This document shows, in pieces, positions 56,106-64,000 of a stretch of DNA of 64,000 nt. The notes below the pieces were generated by a model, which saw only the letters and a program-made list of their open reading frames with translations, searched no databases and was not told the DNA's origin. The stretch spans positions 124,001-188,000 of the forward strand of contig CAVROM010000006.1 in NCBI GenBank assembly GCA_963722815.1, given 5' to 3'. Every line of letters starts with the position of its first letter. Within the stretch, counting starts at the first letter, position 1. The position numbers and the translations under genes are program-made. The DNA comes from DASQFQ01 sp963722815. GTDB taxonomy: Bacteria > Actinomycetota > Thermoleophilia > Solirubrobacterales > Solirubrobacteraceae.

Positions 56106-57582
56106 CTAGTCGGCGGCGATCGTCATGTCGCGGCCGGCCGACTTGGCGGCCGCGAGCGCATCGGCGCAGCGGGCGAGCAGCAGGTCCGCCGGCTCCTCGC
56201 CGTCCCAGCGCGCGACGCCCGCGGAGGCGCTCTGCCCGCGCGGGGTCATCGCGCGCACGCGGTCGAGCACGTCGCACGCCTCGCCGAGCCCGCAGTCGGG
56301 CAGGATCACGCCGAACTCGGCGCCCGTCGAGCCGGGCGATCATGTCGACCTCGCGCAGCTGGGCGCGCCACGAGGCGGCGGACTCCTTGACCAGGCGGTC
56401 GCCCTCCTGCTCGCCGCGCAGCATGTTGAACGCGCTCAGGTGGTCGAGGTCGATCACCGCGATCGAGACCGGGGATTCGCCGCGGCGGGCGCGCGCGAGC
56501 TCGCGCGGCAGCTCGTCGTCCCACGTGCGGCGGGTGCCGAGGCCGGTCAGCGGATCGGACAGCGCGAGCGCGCCGACGCGCGAGCGCAGCTCCTCGCGCT
56601 CGATCGCCACCGCCGCCTGGGCGGCCAGCAGCGAGAGCATGTCGGCGACCGCGTCGGGGATCGCCTGGACCGCGTGGCGCCAGATCAGGATCAGCACGCC
56701 GGCGACCTGCTCGCCCCGCAGGACGGGTTCGAACAGCGCGGAGCGCGCGCCGGTCGCCTCGACCAGCGGCTCCGCCAGCGCCGGGTGCGAGCGGGCGTCG
56801 GCCACGAAGTAGCTCTGGCGCGAGGTGAACGCGCGGCTGCCGTACTCCGACTCCGGCCGCGGCTGGATCGTCACCGGCGCGATGTCGACGCCGACCATCG
56901 CGGTGGAGACGAACTCGCGGCCCGACGGCTCGAGCAGGAACGCGACGGGGGAGGAGGTGACCTCGCAGGCGGCGCGGCAGACGGCGGGGCGGGCGTCGCG
57001 CGAGCCGGAGAGCGCCTTCGTCACGCGGCCGAGCGCGGCAAGCCCGCGGGCGTGCTCGCGCAGTGTCTCCGACATGCGCTGCAGGTCGCGGGTCGAGCTC
57101 TCGCGCTCGAGCTCTGACGACAGCACGCGGGCGAGCACGCCGAACAGCTGCTCGTCGGCGTCGCTGAAGCGCGACGGCGTGCGCGAGAGCGCCGCGAGGC
57201 TGCCGACCCGCGAGCCGTCCGACAGCTCGAGCGGGACGCCGAGGTAGGAGACGGCGCCCAGCTGCTGCTGGAGATCGAGCCGCGCGTAGACGGCGTCGGC
57301 GCTCAGGTCGTCGCAGCGGCGCGGGCCGAGGTCCTCGGCCATGCGCCCGCAGTAGGAGTCGCGCAGCGGGGTCGCCTGGTTGGCCTGCAGGCCGAACGAC
57401 TCGCCGGCGCGCGTGTCGACGATCCGGTGGACGTTGTGGCCGCGATCCAGGTGGGAGAGGAAGAGCGTGGCGTCGGGCAGCTGCCCCTCGAGCAGGTCGA
57501 GCACCGACCGTGTCGCGTCGGCGAACGAGCGGTACGAGGCGGTCGTCGCGACCGACGCGGCTTGGATGGCTCCCACGTCCAT
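56106..57582 (-). CDS. GAF-GAF-GGDEF protein with degenerate GGDEF site, one frame break
   Basis: About 492 residues. The first GAF domain is at about 20-165 (LRDSYCGRMAEDL, GAVSYLGVPLELSDGSRVGS), the second at about 190-330 (REFVSTAMVGVDIAPV, EQVAGVLILIWRHAVQAI). The GGDEF domain follows: LSDPLTGLGTRRTWDDELPR and IAVIDLDHLSAFN, but the active-site motif reads RLDGAEFGVIL instead of RLGGDEF. One extra C near 56337 breaks the frame just there. Loss of both the second Gly and the Asp predicts no cyclase activity, so it may act as a c-di-GMP or GTP sensor. The gene is soluble and intact otherwise. Confidence 0.8.
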
Positions 57583-57651
57583 GCGCCACCCATTGTGGCC
57601 CAAGACGACGAGCAGCGGCGGCAAGCCCAGACGAAAGTACGATCCGGCGCC

Positions 57652-58443
57652 ATGCGCCTGGCCACCTTCCTCACTCCGGACGGCACCGAGCGCGCTGGCG
57701 AGGTGCGCGGCGACACGGTCGTCGCGTTCGCCGGCGGCTCCGTGCGCGACCGCCTCGCCTCCGGCGAGACCACCCCCGCCGACGGCGACGAGTTCGCGCT
57801 CGCCGACGTCACCCTGCTCGCCCCCGTCCCGCGCCCGCGCGCGATCTTCGGGATCGGCCTCAACTACGCCAAGCACGCCGCGGAGACCGGCAAGGAGCCG
57901 CCCGAGCAGCCGATGGTGTTCATGAAGCTGCCGACCTCGAGCGTGCCCGGCAACGGCACCGTCGAGGTGCCCGCGGCCGCCGCCCACCGGCTCGACTACG
58001 AGGCCGAGCTTGTCGTGGTGATCGGGGCCGGAGGCGCGATCGGCGGCTACGCGGTCGCCGACGATCTCTCGGCCCGCGACCTCCAGGGCCGCGAGACGCA
58101 GTGGACGCGCGCCAAGGGCTTCGACGGCTCGTGCCCCTGGGGTCCCTGGATCACGACCCCCGACGAGGTGCCCGACGCCGAGGCGCTGCGGATCGGCTCG
58201 ACGGTCAACGGCGAGGTCCGCCAGGACTCGTCCACCGCCGACCTGATCTTCGGCCCGCAGGCGCTGGTCGACTTCCTCGCGGAGGCGATCACGCTCGAGC
58301 CCGGCGACATCGTGCTGACCGGCACGCCCGAGGGCGTCGGTCAGGCGATGGACCCACCGCGCTTCTTGGAAGCCGGCGACGTCGTCCGGCTCGAGGTCGA
58401 GGGCCTGGGCGCGATCGAGCACACGATCGCGGTGCGCGGCTGA
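57652..58443 (+). CDS. Fumarylacetoacetate hydrolase family protein
   Basis: An intact 263-residue FAH-fold enzyme. FGIGLNYAKHAAETGKEPPE holds the catalytic His region. The metal-binding acids appear in HRLDYEAELVVVIG (ExE), and GYAVADDLSARDLQ (Asp), KGFDGSCPWGPWI and LTGTPEGVGQAMDPPRFLEA are typical. Family members are 2-hydroxyhepta-dienedioate isomerases, acylpyruvases or oxaloacetate decarboxylases. ATG 57652 lies 8 bases after a tacgat -10-like element, so the message may be leaderless. A REP-like motif follows its stop. Confidence 0.88.
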   Translation: MRLATFLTPDGTERAGEVRGDTVVAFAGGSVRDRLASGETTPADGDEFALADVTLLAPVPRPRAIFGIGLNYAKHAAETGKEPPEQPMVFMKLPTSSVPGNGTVEVPAAAAHRLDYEAELVVVIGAGGAIGGYAVADDLSARDLQGRETQWTRAKGFDGSCPWGPWITTPDEVPDAEALRIGSTVNGEVRQDSSTADLIFGPQALVDFLAEAITLEPGDIVLTGTPEGVGQAMDPPRFLEAGDVVRLEVEGLGAIEHTIAVRG

Positions 58444-58448
58444 AGCCT

Positions 58449-58470
58449 CGGCGAACGTCAACGGCGGCGG
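58449..58470. repeat. Short REP-like motif after the FAH gene
   Basis: cggcgaacgtcaacggcggc, directly after the FAH stop, matches the ends of the element at 12525-12722 (17-20 of 20 bases) and the motif at 24851. It fills most of the 34-bp gap between the convergent FAH and clpP genes. Confidence 0.45.
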
Positions 58471-58477
58471 CGCTGCC

Positions 58478-59060
58478 TCAGTGCTCGGAGATGACCCGGT
58501 CGATCAGGCCGTACTCCTGCGCCTGGTCGGCCTTGAAGAAGCGGTCGCGCTCCATGTCGTGGCGCACCTGCTCCTCCGGCTGCCCCGTGTGGAGCGAGTA
58601 GATCTCGTCGATCCGCTTGCGGGTCTTGAGGATCTCGGCGGCGTGGATCTCGATGTCCGTCGCCTGGCCCTCGAAGCCGGCCGAGGGCTGGTGGATGAGG
58701 ATCCGCGAGTTCGGGAGCGCCATCCGCTTGCCCTTCGCGCCGCCGGTGAGCAGCAGCGAGCCCATCGACATCGCGACCCCGACCACCATCGTCGCCACGT
58801 CGGGCTTGATGAACTGCATCGTGTCGTAGATCGCGAGGCCGGCGTAGATCGAACCGCCCGGCGAGTTGATGTAGAGCGAGATGTCCTTGTCGGGATCCTG
58901 CGACTCGAGGTGCAGCATCTGCGCCACGACCAGGTTCGCGATCTGGTCGTCGACGGGCTGACCCGAGGAAGATGATGCGCTCGTTGAGCAGGCGCGAGTA
59001 GATGTCGAATTCGCGCTCGCCACGGGCGGTGCGCTCGATGACCATGGGAACCAGCGGCAT
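58478..59060 (-). CDS. clpP: ATP-dependent Clp protease proteolytic subunit, one frame break
   Basis: About 194 residues. The N-terminus is MPLVPMVIERTARGEREFDI, YSRLLNERIIFLG. After removing one extra T near 58970 it continues QPVDDQIANLVVAQMLHLE. Catalytic residues are Ser in VAMSMGSLLLTGG, His in ILIHQPSAGFEGQATD and Asp in MERDRFF. SLYINSPGGSIYAGLAIYD is the oxyanion loop. It degrades proteins with ClpX/ClpC partners, which are not in this window. Because clpP is usually essential in actinobacteria (which often have two copies), the break is most likely a sequence error. It follows the receiver-like gene by 27 bases. Confidence 0.93.
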
Positions 59061-59087
59061 GCACCGCAGGCTAGCGGGCGGGGCGCG

Positions 59088-59664
59088 TCAGGCGGGCGTC
59101 AGCGTGCTGCGGCGCGGGCGCAGCCGGCCCAGCAGGCGCTCGACGCGGCGGGTGAAGCGCCGGCGTGTCGAGCTTCAGCGTGTCCCGCACGTCGGCGGCC
59201 GGGGTGCGGTCGACGAGCATCGCGAGCAGCGCGAGGTCGTCGCTCTCGACCCGCGCGGCGGCGGCGCGGAGCTGGCCCGGCGTCAGCGGCGGCAGCGCGC
59301 TCTGGCCCTTGGCCACGAGGCGCAGCGCCTCGAACAGCTCGTCCGGCGTCGCCTGCTTGTCGACGACGCCGTCGGCGCACGCCACACGCAGCGCGACTTC
59401 CAGCGCCGGATCGCTCGCCTCGGTGTAGGCGACCACGCGCGGGCCGCCGTCGGCGGTGATGCGGCGGCAGAGCTGCAAACCATCGCCGACGCCGAGGTAC
59501 GGCTCGAGCAGAACGATGTCAGGCGCGGTGCGCGCGACGAGCTCGAGCGCCTCCTCCGCCGTGCCGGCGGAACCGACCGGCACGAGGCCAGGCTCGGAGC
59601 GCAGCAGCGCCATGAGCCCGGCGCGGATGGCCGGCTGGGGGTCGACGATGGCGATGCGGGTCAC
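59088..59664 (-). CDS. Atypical response-regulator receiver protein, one frame break
   Basis: About 192 residues. The receiver domain starts at GTG 59664 (ggagg 7 bases upstream): TRIAIVDPQPAIRAGLMALL, APDIVLLEPYLGVGDGLQLC, VVAYTEASDP, DGVVDKQATPDELFEAL. The phospho-acceptor Asp is replaced by Glu (LLEPYL) and the acidic pair is DP rather than DD, though the Lys is kept. It may therefore work without phosphorylation. After LTPGQLRAAAARVES the C-terminal part (DTPAFTRRVERLLGRLRPRR after removing one extra base near 59160) lacks a convincing LuxR helix-turn-helix. It sits just upstream of clpP and is probably co-transcribed. Confidence 0.75.
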
Positions 59665-59762
59665 GCCAGGCACCCTCCCAGCCGAAGCTCAAGACTTACT
59701 TAAGGTGAGCCGCGAATTGCGTTAGATGGGCGGCAGTACCCATGCTCGGTACGGTCTTGGCC

Positions 59763-61094
59763 GTGAAGCTCACGATCGTCGGCGGAGGAGGGTTCCGCGT
59801 CCCGCTCGTCTACGGGGCGCTGCTGGCCAAGCGCGAGCGCCTCCCCTTCGACGAGGTCGTCCTGCACGATCTCGACGAGGACCGGATGGAGCGGATGGCG
59901 ACCGTGCTGCACGGGCTCGCCCAGGAGCGCGGCGAGGAGCTGCCGTTCCGCGCCACCACCGACCTCGACGACGCGGTCGAGGGCGCCGACTTCGTGTTCT
60001 CCGCGATCCGCGTCGGCCGGCTCGAGGGCCGCGTGGTCGACGAGTCGGTTCCGCTCTCGATCGGCGTGCTCGGGCAGGAGACGACCGGTCCCGGCGGCAT
60101 CTGCTTCGCGCTCCGCACGATCCCGGCGATGGTCCACCTCGCCGAGACGATCGCCGCGAAGGCGCCGCAGGCGTGGCTGATCAACTTCACGAACCCGGCC
60201 GGCATGGTCACCGAGGCCGCGCAGCAGGTGCTCGGCGACCGCGTGGTCGGCATCTGCGACTCGCCCTCGGGCCTCTGCCGCCGCGTCGCCCGCGCGCTCG
60301 GCCTGCGCCCCGAGCAGATGTGGTTCGACTACTTCGGCCTCAACCACCTCGGCTGGCTCAAGGGCGCCCACGACGCGGAGCGCGACCGCCTGCCCGAGCT
60401 GCTGGCCGACGAGGACGCCCTCAGCGGCTTCGAGGAAGGCCGCCTGTTCGGCGGCGACTGGCTGCGCGCGCTCGGGATGATCCCGAACGAGTACCTCTAC
60501 TACTTCTACGAGGACGCGGTGGCACACATGGGCGAGAGCCCGCGCGGCGCCTACCTGCTCGAGTCGCAGGCCGCGTTCTACGCGCAGAACGGGCAGGACC
60601 CCGCCCAGGCCCTGCAGGCCTGGCGCGCGACCCGCGCCGAGCGTGACCGCACCTACATGGCCGCCGAGCGGCTCGCCGCCGGGGTGGAGGCCGACCATGA
60701 CGACGGTGGCGACGGCGGCGGCTACGAGGGCGAGGCGATGGCGGTCGTCGAGGCGATCGCCAACAACACGCGGGCGATCATGATCCTCAACACCGCCAAC
60801 CGCTCCGCGCTGCCGTTCCTCGACGAGCGCGCCGTGGTCGAGGTGCCGTGCATCGTCGGGCGCACCGGTCCGGTGCCGGTCGCGGTCGGGCCCGTCCCCG
60901 CCCACGCCCAGGCGCTCGTGACCACGATCAAGGACGTCGAGCGCACGACGATCGAGGCCGCACGCCACGACTCGCCCGAGCTCGCCGTCCGCGCGCTCGC
61001 GCTCCACCCGCTGGTGCCGAGCGTCACCGCCGCACGCAGGATCTTCGACGGCTACCGCAGCCGCCTCCCCGAGCTCGCAGAGCGCTTCGCATGA
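59763..61094 (+). CDS. GH4 family glycosidase (6-phospho-beta-glucosidase-like)
   Basis: An intact 443-residue NAD-dependent glycosidase. The Rossmann motif is KLTIVGGGGFRVPLVYGALL. Substrate and metal residues are LINFTNPAGMVTEA, the Cys in VVGICDSPSG and the His in YFGLNHLGWLKG. The family uses NAD and Mn for redox-assisted cleavage of (6-phospho-)glycosides. GTG 59763 is preferred to ATG 59742 because the conserved strand begins there. It leads a four-gene operon with a PfkB kinase, a sugar-binding protein and a permease, so it probably acts on the imported sugar. Confidence 0.9.
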   Translation: MKLTIVGGGGFRVPLVYGALLAKRERLPFDEVVLHDLDEDRMERMATVLHGLAQERGEELPFRATTDLDDAVEGADFVFSAIRVGRLEGRVVDESVPLSIGVLGQETTGPGGICFALRTIPAMVHLAETIAAKAPQAWLINFTNPAGMVTEAAQQVLGDRVVGICDSPSGLCRRVARALGLRPEQMWFDYFGLNHLGWLKGAHDAERDRLPELLADEDALSGFEEGRLFGGDWLRALGMIPNEYLYYFYEDAVAHMGESPRGAYLLESQAAFYAQNGQDPAQALQAWRATRAERDRTYMAAERLAAGVEADHDDGGDGGGYEGEAMAVVEAIANNTRAIMILNTANRSALPFLDERAVVEVPCIVGRTGPVPVAVGPVPAHAQALVTTIKDVERTTIEAARHDSPELAVRALALHPLVPSVTAARRIFDGYRSRLPELAERFA

Positions 61095-61990
61095 GCGTCG
61101 ACGTCGTCGTCACCGCCACCGCGTTCATGGACCTGACGTTCATCGGGCTCGAGTCCGTGCCCGGACCGGGCGAGGAGCGCTTCGCCGGAGACCTCATCCG
61201 CTCGCCCGGCGGCGGCGCCATCAACGCGATCGGCGCCGCGCGGCTCGGGCTCAAGGCCGCGCTGTCGGTGCCGCTCGGCGAGGACCTCGACGGGCGCTTC
61301 ATCCGCGAGGCGCTCGAGGCCGAGGGCATCGCGCTCTCCACCAGCGCCGGCACACGCACCCCGACGACCGTGGTGATGCCGTGGGGTGGCGAGCGCGCGA
61401 TGGTCACCTACGAGCCGCTGGCCAGCACGAGCGCCGCCGAGGTCGCCGGCTTCGAGCCGCGCGCGGTGATCGTCGCACTCGACCAGCTCGACCTCGTGCC
61501 CGACGGCGTGCGCGGCTACGCGAGCTGCGGCGACGACGACGCGCGCGCCTTCGCCGCCCACCCGCCGCGCGACCTCGAGCGGGCACGCGCCCTCTTCGTG
61601 AACCGCCGCGAGGCACTCCTCATCACCGGCGAGGAGACCGCGGAGAAGGCCAGCGAGCGGCTCGCCGAGCAGGTCGAGATCGTGGTCGTCACGCTCGGCC
61701 CCGACGGCGCCATGGCACGCGCCGGCGGCGAGCTCGTGCGCGTACCCGGCTTCGAGATGGAGCCGGTCGACACGACCGGCGCGGGCGACCTGCTGTGCGC
61801 CGCGTTCGTGTGGGCGGACCTGTCGGGAGCCGACCTCGAGCTTGCCTTGCGCTGGGCGGTCCTGTACGGATCCCTGTCGGTCACCGTTCCCACGGGCGCC
61901 GCCGGCGCCGTCACGCGGGAGCGGCTGCTGGAGGAAGGATCGGCCCGCGGTCTCCCGCCGCTGGCCACTCACAAGGAGACACGCGCATGA
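61091..61990 (+). CDS. PfkB family carbohydrate kinase
   Basis: An intact 299-residue ribokinase-like enzyme. Substrate-site residues are in DLIRSPGGGAINAIGAARLG, and VVMPWGGERAMVTYEP is the lid region. EIVVVTLGPDGAMARAGGEL and the catalytic DTTGAGDLLCAAFVWADLSG (anion hole and base Asp) follow. It phosphorylates a sugar or nucleoside with ATP. Overlaps on both sides (ATGA with the GH4 gene and with the binding-protein gene) place it in the same pathway, so its substrate is likely the sugar freed or imported by this operon. Confidence 0.92.
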   Translation: MSVDVVVTATAFMDLTFIGLESVPGPGEERFAGDLIRSPGGGAINAIGAARLGLKAALSVPLGEDLDGRFIREALEAEGIALSTSAGTRTPTTVVMPWGGERAMVTYEPLASTSAAEVAGFEPRAVIVALDQLDLVPDGVRGYASCGDDDARAFAAHPPRDLERARALFVNRREALLITGEETAEKASERLAEQVEIVVVTLGPDGAMARAGGELVRVPGFEMEPVDTTGAGDLLCAAFVWADLSGADLELALRWAVLYGSLSVTVPTGAAGAVTRERLLEEGSARGLPPLATHKETRA

Positions 61991-63333
61991 TCCGTCGATC
62001 GCTCGCTCTGTTGCTCTTCGCGGCCGCCCTGGTCGCGGGCTGCGGCACCCCCGGAGGCGACTCGTCCGACAACAACAAGAAGGCCGACGAGGCGAAGAAG
62101 AACTCGGCCAAGGTCGACGTCGCCAAGGCCGGCGACGTCACGCTCACCATCTGGGACCAGGAAGTGCGCGGCGGCCAGAAGAAGCAGATCACGCGCCTCA
62201 ACGAAGCGTTCATGTCGACGTACCCGAACGTGAAGATCAAGCGCGTCGCGAAGTCGTTCACAGACCTCCAGACGACGCTCAAGCTCGCGGTCTCCGGGCC
62301 AAACGCGCCGGACATCGTGGAGGCGAACCAGGGCCGCCAGGTCATGGGCCAGCTCGTCAAGGGAGGGCTGCTCAAGCCGCTCGACGCCTACGCCGACGCC
62401 TACGGCTGGAACGACCGCTGGTCGAAGACGCTGCTCGACCTCAACAAGTTCTCTTCCGACGGCAAGCAGTTCGGCTCCGGCGACCTCTACGGCGTCTCCC
62501 AGCAGGGCGAGATCGTCGGCGTCTTCTACAACCGCGACATGGTCAAGACCGCACCGAAGACGTTCAAGGAGTTCGAGTCGATGCTCGCCGCGGCCAAGCA
62601 GAAGGGCCAGATCCCGATCTCGTTCGGCAACCTCGACAAGTGGCCGGGCATCCACGAGTTCCAGACGGTCCAGAACCAGTTCGCCGGTAAGGACGCGACG
62701 CGCAACTTCGTGTTCGCCAAGGACGGGGCCAGCTTCGACACGTCCGAGAACAAGGAAGCCGCGACCACGCTCCAGGACTGGGCCAAGAAGGGCTACTTCA
62801 CCAAGGACTTCAACGGCACCGGCTACGACCCGGCGTGGCAGCAGTTCACCAAGGGCAAGGGCCCGTTCACGATCGCCGGCACCTGGATCACCTCGGACGC
62901 GTTGACCGCGCTCGGCGACAAGCTCGGCTTCTTCCTGATGCCGGGCCAGGAGGCGGGCGCCGAGTCGGTCTCGCTCGGCGGCGAGAGCCTGCCGTGGGGG
63001 ATCACCTCGAAGTCGAAGAACGCCGACGTCGCGGCCGCCTACATCGACTTCATCACCAACGCCAAGGCCGCCGACGTGCAGGTCGAGACCGACAACCTGC
63101 CGGCGACCCAGCCCACCACGCAGCCGGCCTCGCCGGTCCAGAAGGAGATCTTCGCCGCCTGGAAGCAGCTCAACGACACCGATGGGCTGACGCCCTACAT
63201 GGACTACGCCACGCCAACGTTCCTCGACGACCTGTCGGGCGCCGTGCAGAAGCTGATGGCCGGCAAGACGTCGCCGGACGCGTTCACGAAGTCCGTGCAG
63301 GAGGAATACGCGAAGTTCGCCGACACGCTGTGA
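61987..63333 (+). CDS. Sugar ABC transporter solute-binding lipoprotein
   Basis: An intact 448-residue family 1 solute-binding protein. The lipobox is LVAGC (signal MIRRSLALLLFAAALVAGC). Typical features are VTLTIWDQEVRGGQKKQITR, FMSTYPNVKIKRVAKSF, PDIVEANQGRQVMGQLVKGG and YGVSQQGEIVGVFYNRDMV, with AAYIDFITNAKAADVQVE near the end. It captures a sugar outside the membrane and hands it to the permease encoded next. Its N-terminal linker is rich in Asp, Lys and Asn, as in many actinobacterial lipoproteins. Confidence 0.93.
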   Translation: MIRRSLALLLFAAALVAGCGTPGGDSSDNNKKADEAKKNSAKVDVAKAGDVTLTIWDQEVRGGQKKQITRLNEAFMSTYPNVKIKRVAKSFTDLQTTLKLAVSGPNAPDIVEANQGRQVMGQLVKGGLLKPLDAYADAYGWNDRWSKTLLDLNKFSSDGKQFGSGDLYGVSQQGEIVGVFYNRDMVKTAPKTFKEFESMLAAAKQKGQIPISFGNLDKWPGIHEFQTVQNQFAGKDATRNFVFAKDGASFDTSENKEAATTLQDWAKKGYFTKDFNGTGYDPAWQQFTKGKGPFTIAGTWITSDALTALGDKLGFFLMPGQEAGAESVSLGGESLPWGITSKSKNADVAAAYIDFITNAKAADVQVETDNLPATQPTTQPASPVQKEIFAAWKQLNDTDGLTPYMDYATPTFLDDLSGAVQKLMAGKTSPDAFTKSVQEEYAKFADTL

Positions 63334-64000
63334 CCGCGCACGCGCCGCCTGGCGAGCCGCGGCGCGTCGCCTACCTCTACCTGCTGCCGGGGCTCGTCGT
63401 GTTCGGCCTGTTCGTGCTGGCGCCGCTGGCGCACAGCGCGTGGCTGTCGCTCTTCACCTGGGATGGCGTGACGCCGGGGACGTGGAACGGGCTCGGCAAC
63501 TACACGGCGATCGTCTCCGACCCGAAGATCCGCTCGGCGTTCCTGCACGCGCTGATCCTGGTCGCCTTCTATGCGATCGGGCCGATCGCGATCGGGCTGC
63601 TGCTGGCGGCGGCGATGTCGCGCACGCGCGTGCGCGGGCTGGCGCTGTTCCGGACCGTGCTCTTCCTGCCGCAGGTGATCGCGCTCGTGGTCGTGGCCGT
63701 GATGTGGCGGATGATCTACCAACCCGACGGCGGGCTCCTCAACCAGGGGCTGCGGGCGATCGGGCTGGGCGGGCTGACGCAGGACTGGCTCGGCTCGTTC
63801 TCGCTCGCGCTGCCGTCGGTCGGGCTGATCGGCACGTGGGTGATGTACGGGCTCGCGATGGTGCTGTTCACCGCCGGCGTGCAGAAGATCCCGCAGTCGC
63901 TGTATGACGCGGCGCGGATGGACGGCGCCGGGCCGGTGCGCGAGTTCTTCGCGGTCACGCTGCCGGGCCTGCGCAACGAGATCGCGGTCGCGCTGACGCT
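63330..64000 (+). CDS. Sugar ABC transporter permease (MalF/UgpA type), C-terminus beyond window
   Basis: The first 223 residues are visible. GTG 63330 overlaps the binding-protein stop (GTGA). Membrane helices include VAYLYLLPGLVVFGLFVLAP, FYAIGPIAIGLLLAAAMS, VLFLPQVIALVVVAVMW and SLALPSVGLIGTWVMYGLAM. The EAA loop that docks the ATPase is YDAARMDGAGPVREFFAVTLP minus its last residues. It forms half of the channel; a second permease gene is expected just past the window end. Confidence 0.92.
   Translation, partial: MTAHAPPGEPRRVAYLYLLPGLVVFGLFVLAPLAHSAWLSLFTWDGVTPGTWNGLGNYTAIVSDPKIRSAFLHALILVAFYAIGPIAIGLLLAAAMSRTRVRGLALFRTVLFLPQVIALVVVAVMWRMIYQPDGGLLNQGLRAIGLGGLTQDWLGSFSLALPSVGLIGTWVMYGLAMVLFTAGVQKIPQSLYDAARMDGAGPVREFFAVTLPGLRNEIAVALT

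Noticed and set aside
52139..56812. A 1557-residue plus-strand open frame
   Set aside because: It is exactly antisense to the SARP gene, whose domains are unmistakable. Long antisense frames are expected at this GC content; the translation is Arg/Leu-rich low-complexity sequence without motifs.

Overview
The window is very GC-rich actinobacterial DNA with frequent GTG and a few TTG starts, many ATGA/GTGA stop-start overlaps and little intergenic space. The gene set fits a soil Thermoleophilia such as Solirubrobacter or Conexibacter: a GlgE plus TreYZ alpha-glucan cluster, DUF1800/DUF1501 pairs, FN3 proteins with YGxSxGYG motifs, and a subtilase with an SSRWT repeat tail. This placement is inferred from gene content; no rRNA or tRNA gene was seen.

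Layout. 1-2.1 kb: end of a secreted protein and a sigma factor with a membrane-anchored propeller partner. 2.05-5.55 kb: a minus-strand ABC transporter plus two-component operon. 5.6-7.1 kb: an NfeD/SPFH pair. 7.1-13.2 kb: redox and transport genes (two SDRs, an MFS exporter, a BBE-type FAD oxidase), a MarR regulator with twin operators, a MITE-like element and a GNAT. 13.4-16.7 kb: a short transcript with terminator, a VOC protein, and a multicopper oxidase/beta-helix/cupredoxin operon opposite a TetR gene. 17.3-24.8 kb: AlgH, an SGNH hydrolase, an EAL-MerR protein cut at its EAL domain and fused head to head with a cut subtilase, a membrane GGDEF protein, a class V aminotransferase and a methyltransferase. 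25.3-43 kb: the alpha-glucan/trehalose cluster (MalQ, GlgE, TreS, Pep2, GlgB, TreZ, GlgX, TreY, a GT4 glycogen synthase), interrupted by an FN3 protein and a sugar-dehydrogenase remnant. 43-50.3 kb: NmrA-like protein, hexapeptide protein, DUF1800-DUF1501-cupredoxin operon, SF2 helicase, small proteins. 50.3-56.1 kb: a minus-strand lysis cassette (GH24 lysozyme, holin-like protein, M15 peptidase) next to a large SARP-type regulator. 56.1-64 kb: a degenerate GGDEF protein, an FAH hydrolase, ClpP with an atypical receiver, and a sugar-uptake operon (GH4, PfkB kinase, solute-binding protein, permease) that runs off the end.

How the genes work together. TreS, Pep2, GlgE and GlgB form the route trehalose -> maltose -> maltose-1-phosphate -> linear glucan -> branched glucan. 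TreY and TreZ release trehalose from glucan. GlgX and MalQ debranch and rearrange it. The GT4 enzyme adds an ADP-glucose entry. The 59.7-64 kb operon would import a glycoside or sugar, cleave it and phosphorylate it.

Data quality. About half the genes carry one or more single-base frame breaks, mostly one extra G or C, including the likely essential clpP. Long blocks (28.5-30.2, 31.5-33.7, 35.3-39.2 and 43-56 kb) are clean. This pattern looks like sequencing or assembly error rather than mass gene decay, so broken genes are annotated over their reconstructed full extent. The strongest candidate for something undescribed is the SARP-adjacent lysis cassette, whose two wall-cutting enzymes share a 74-residue C-terminal domain I do not recognise.
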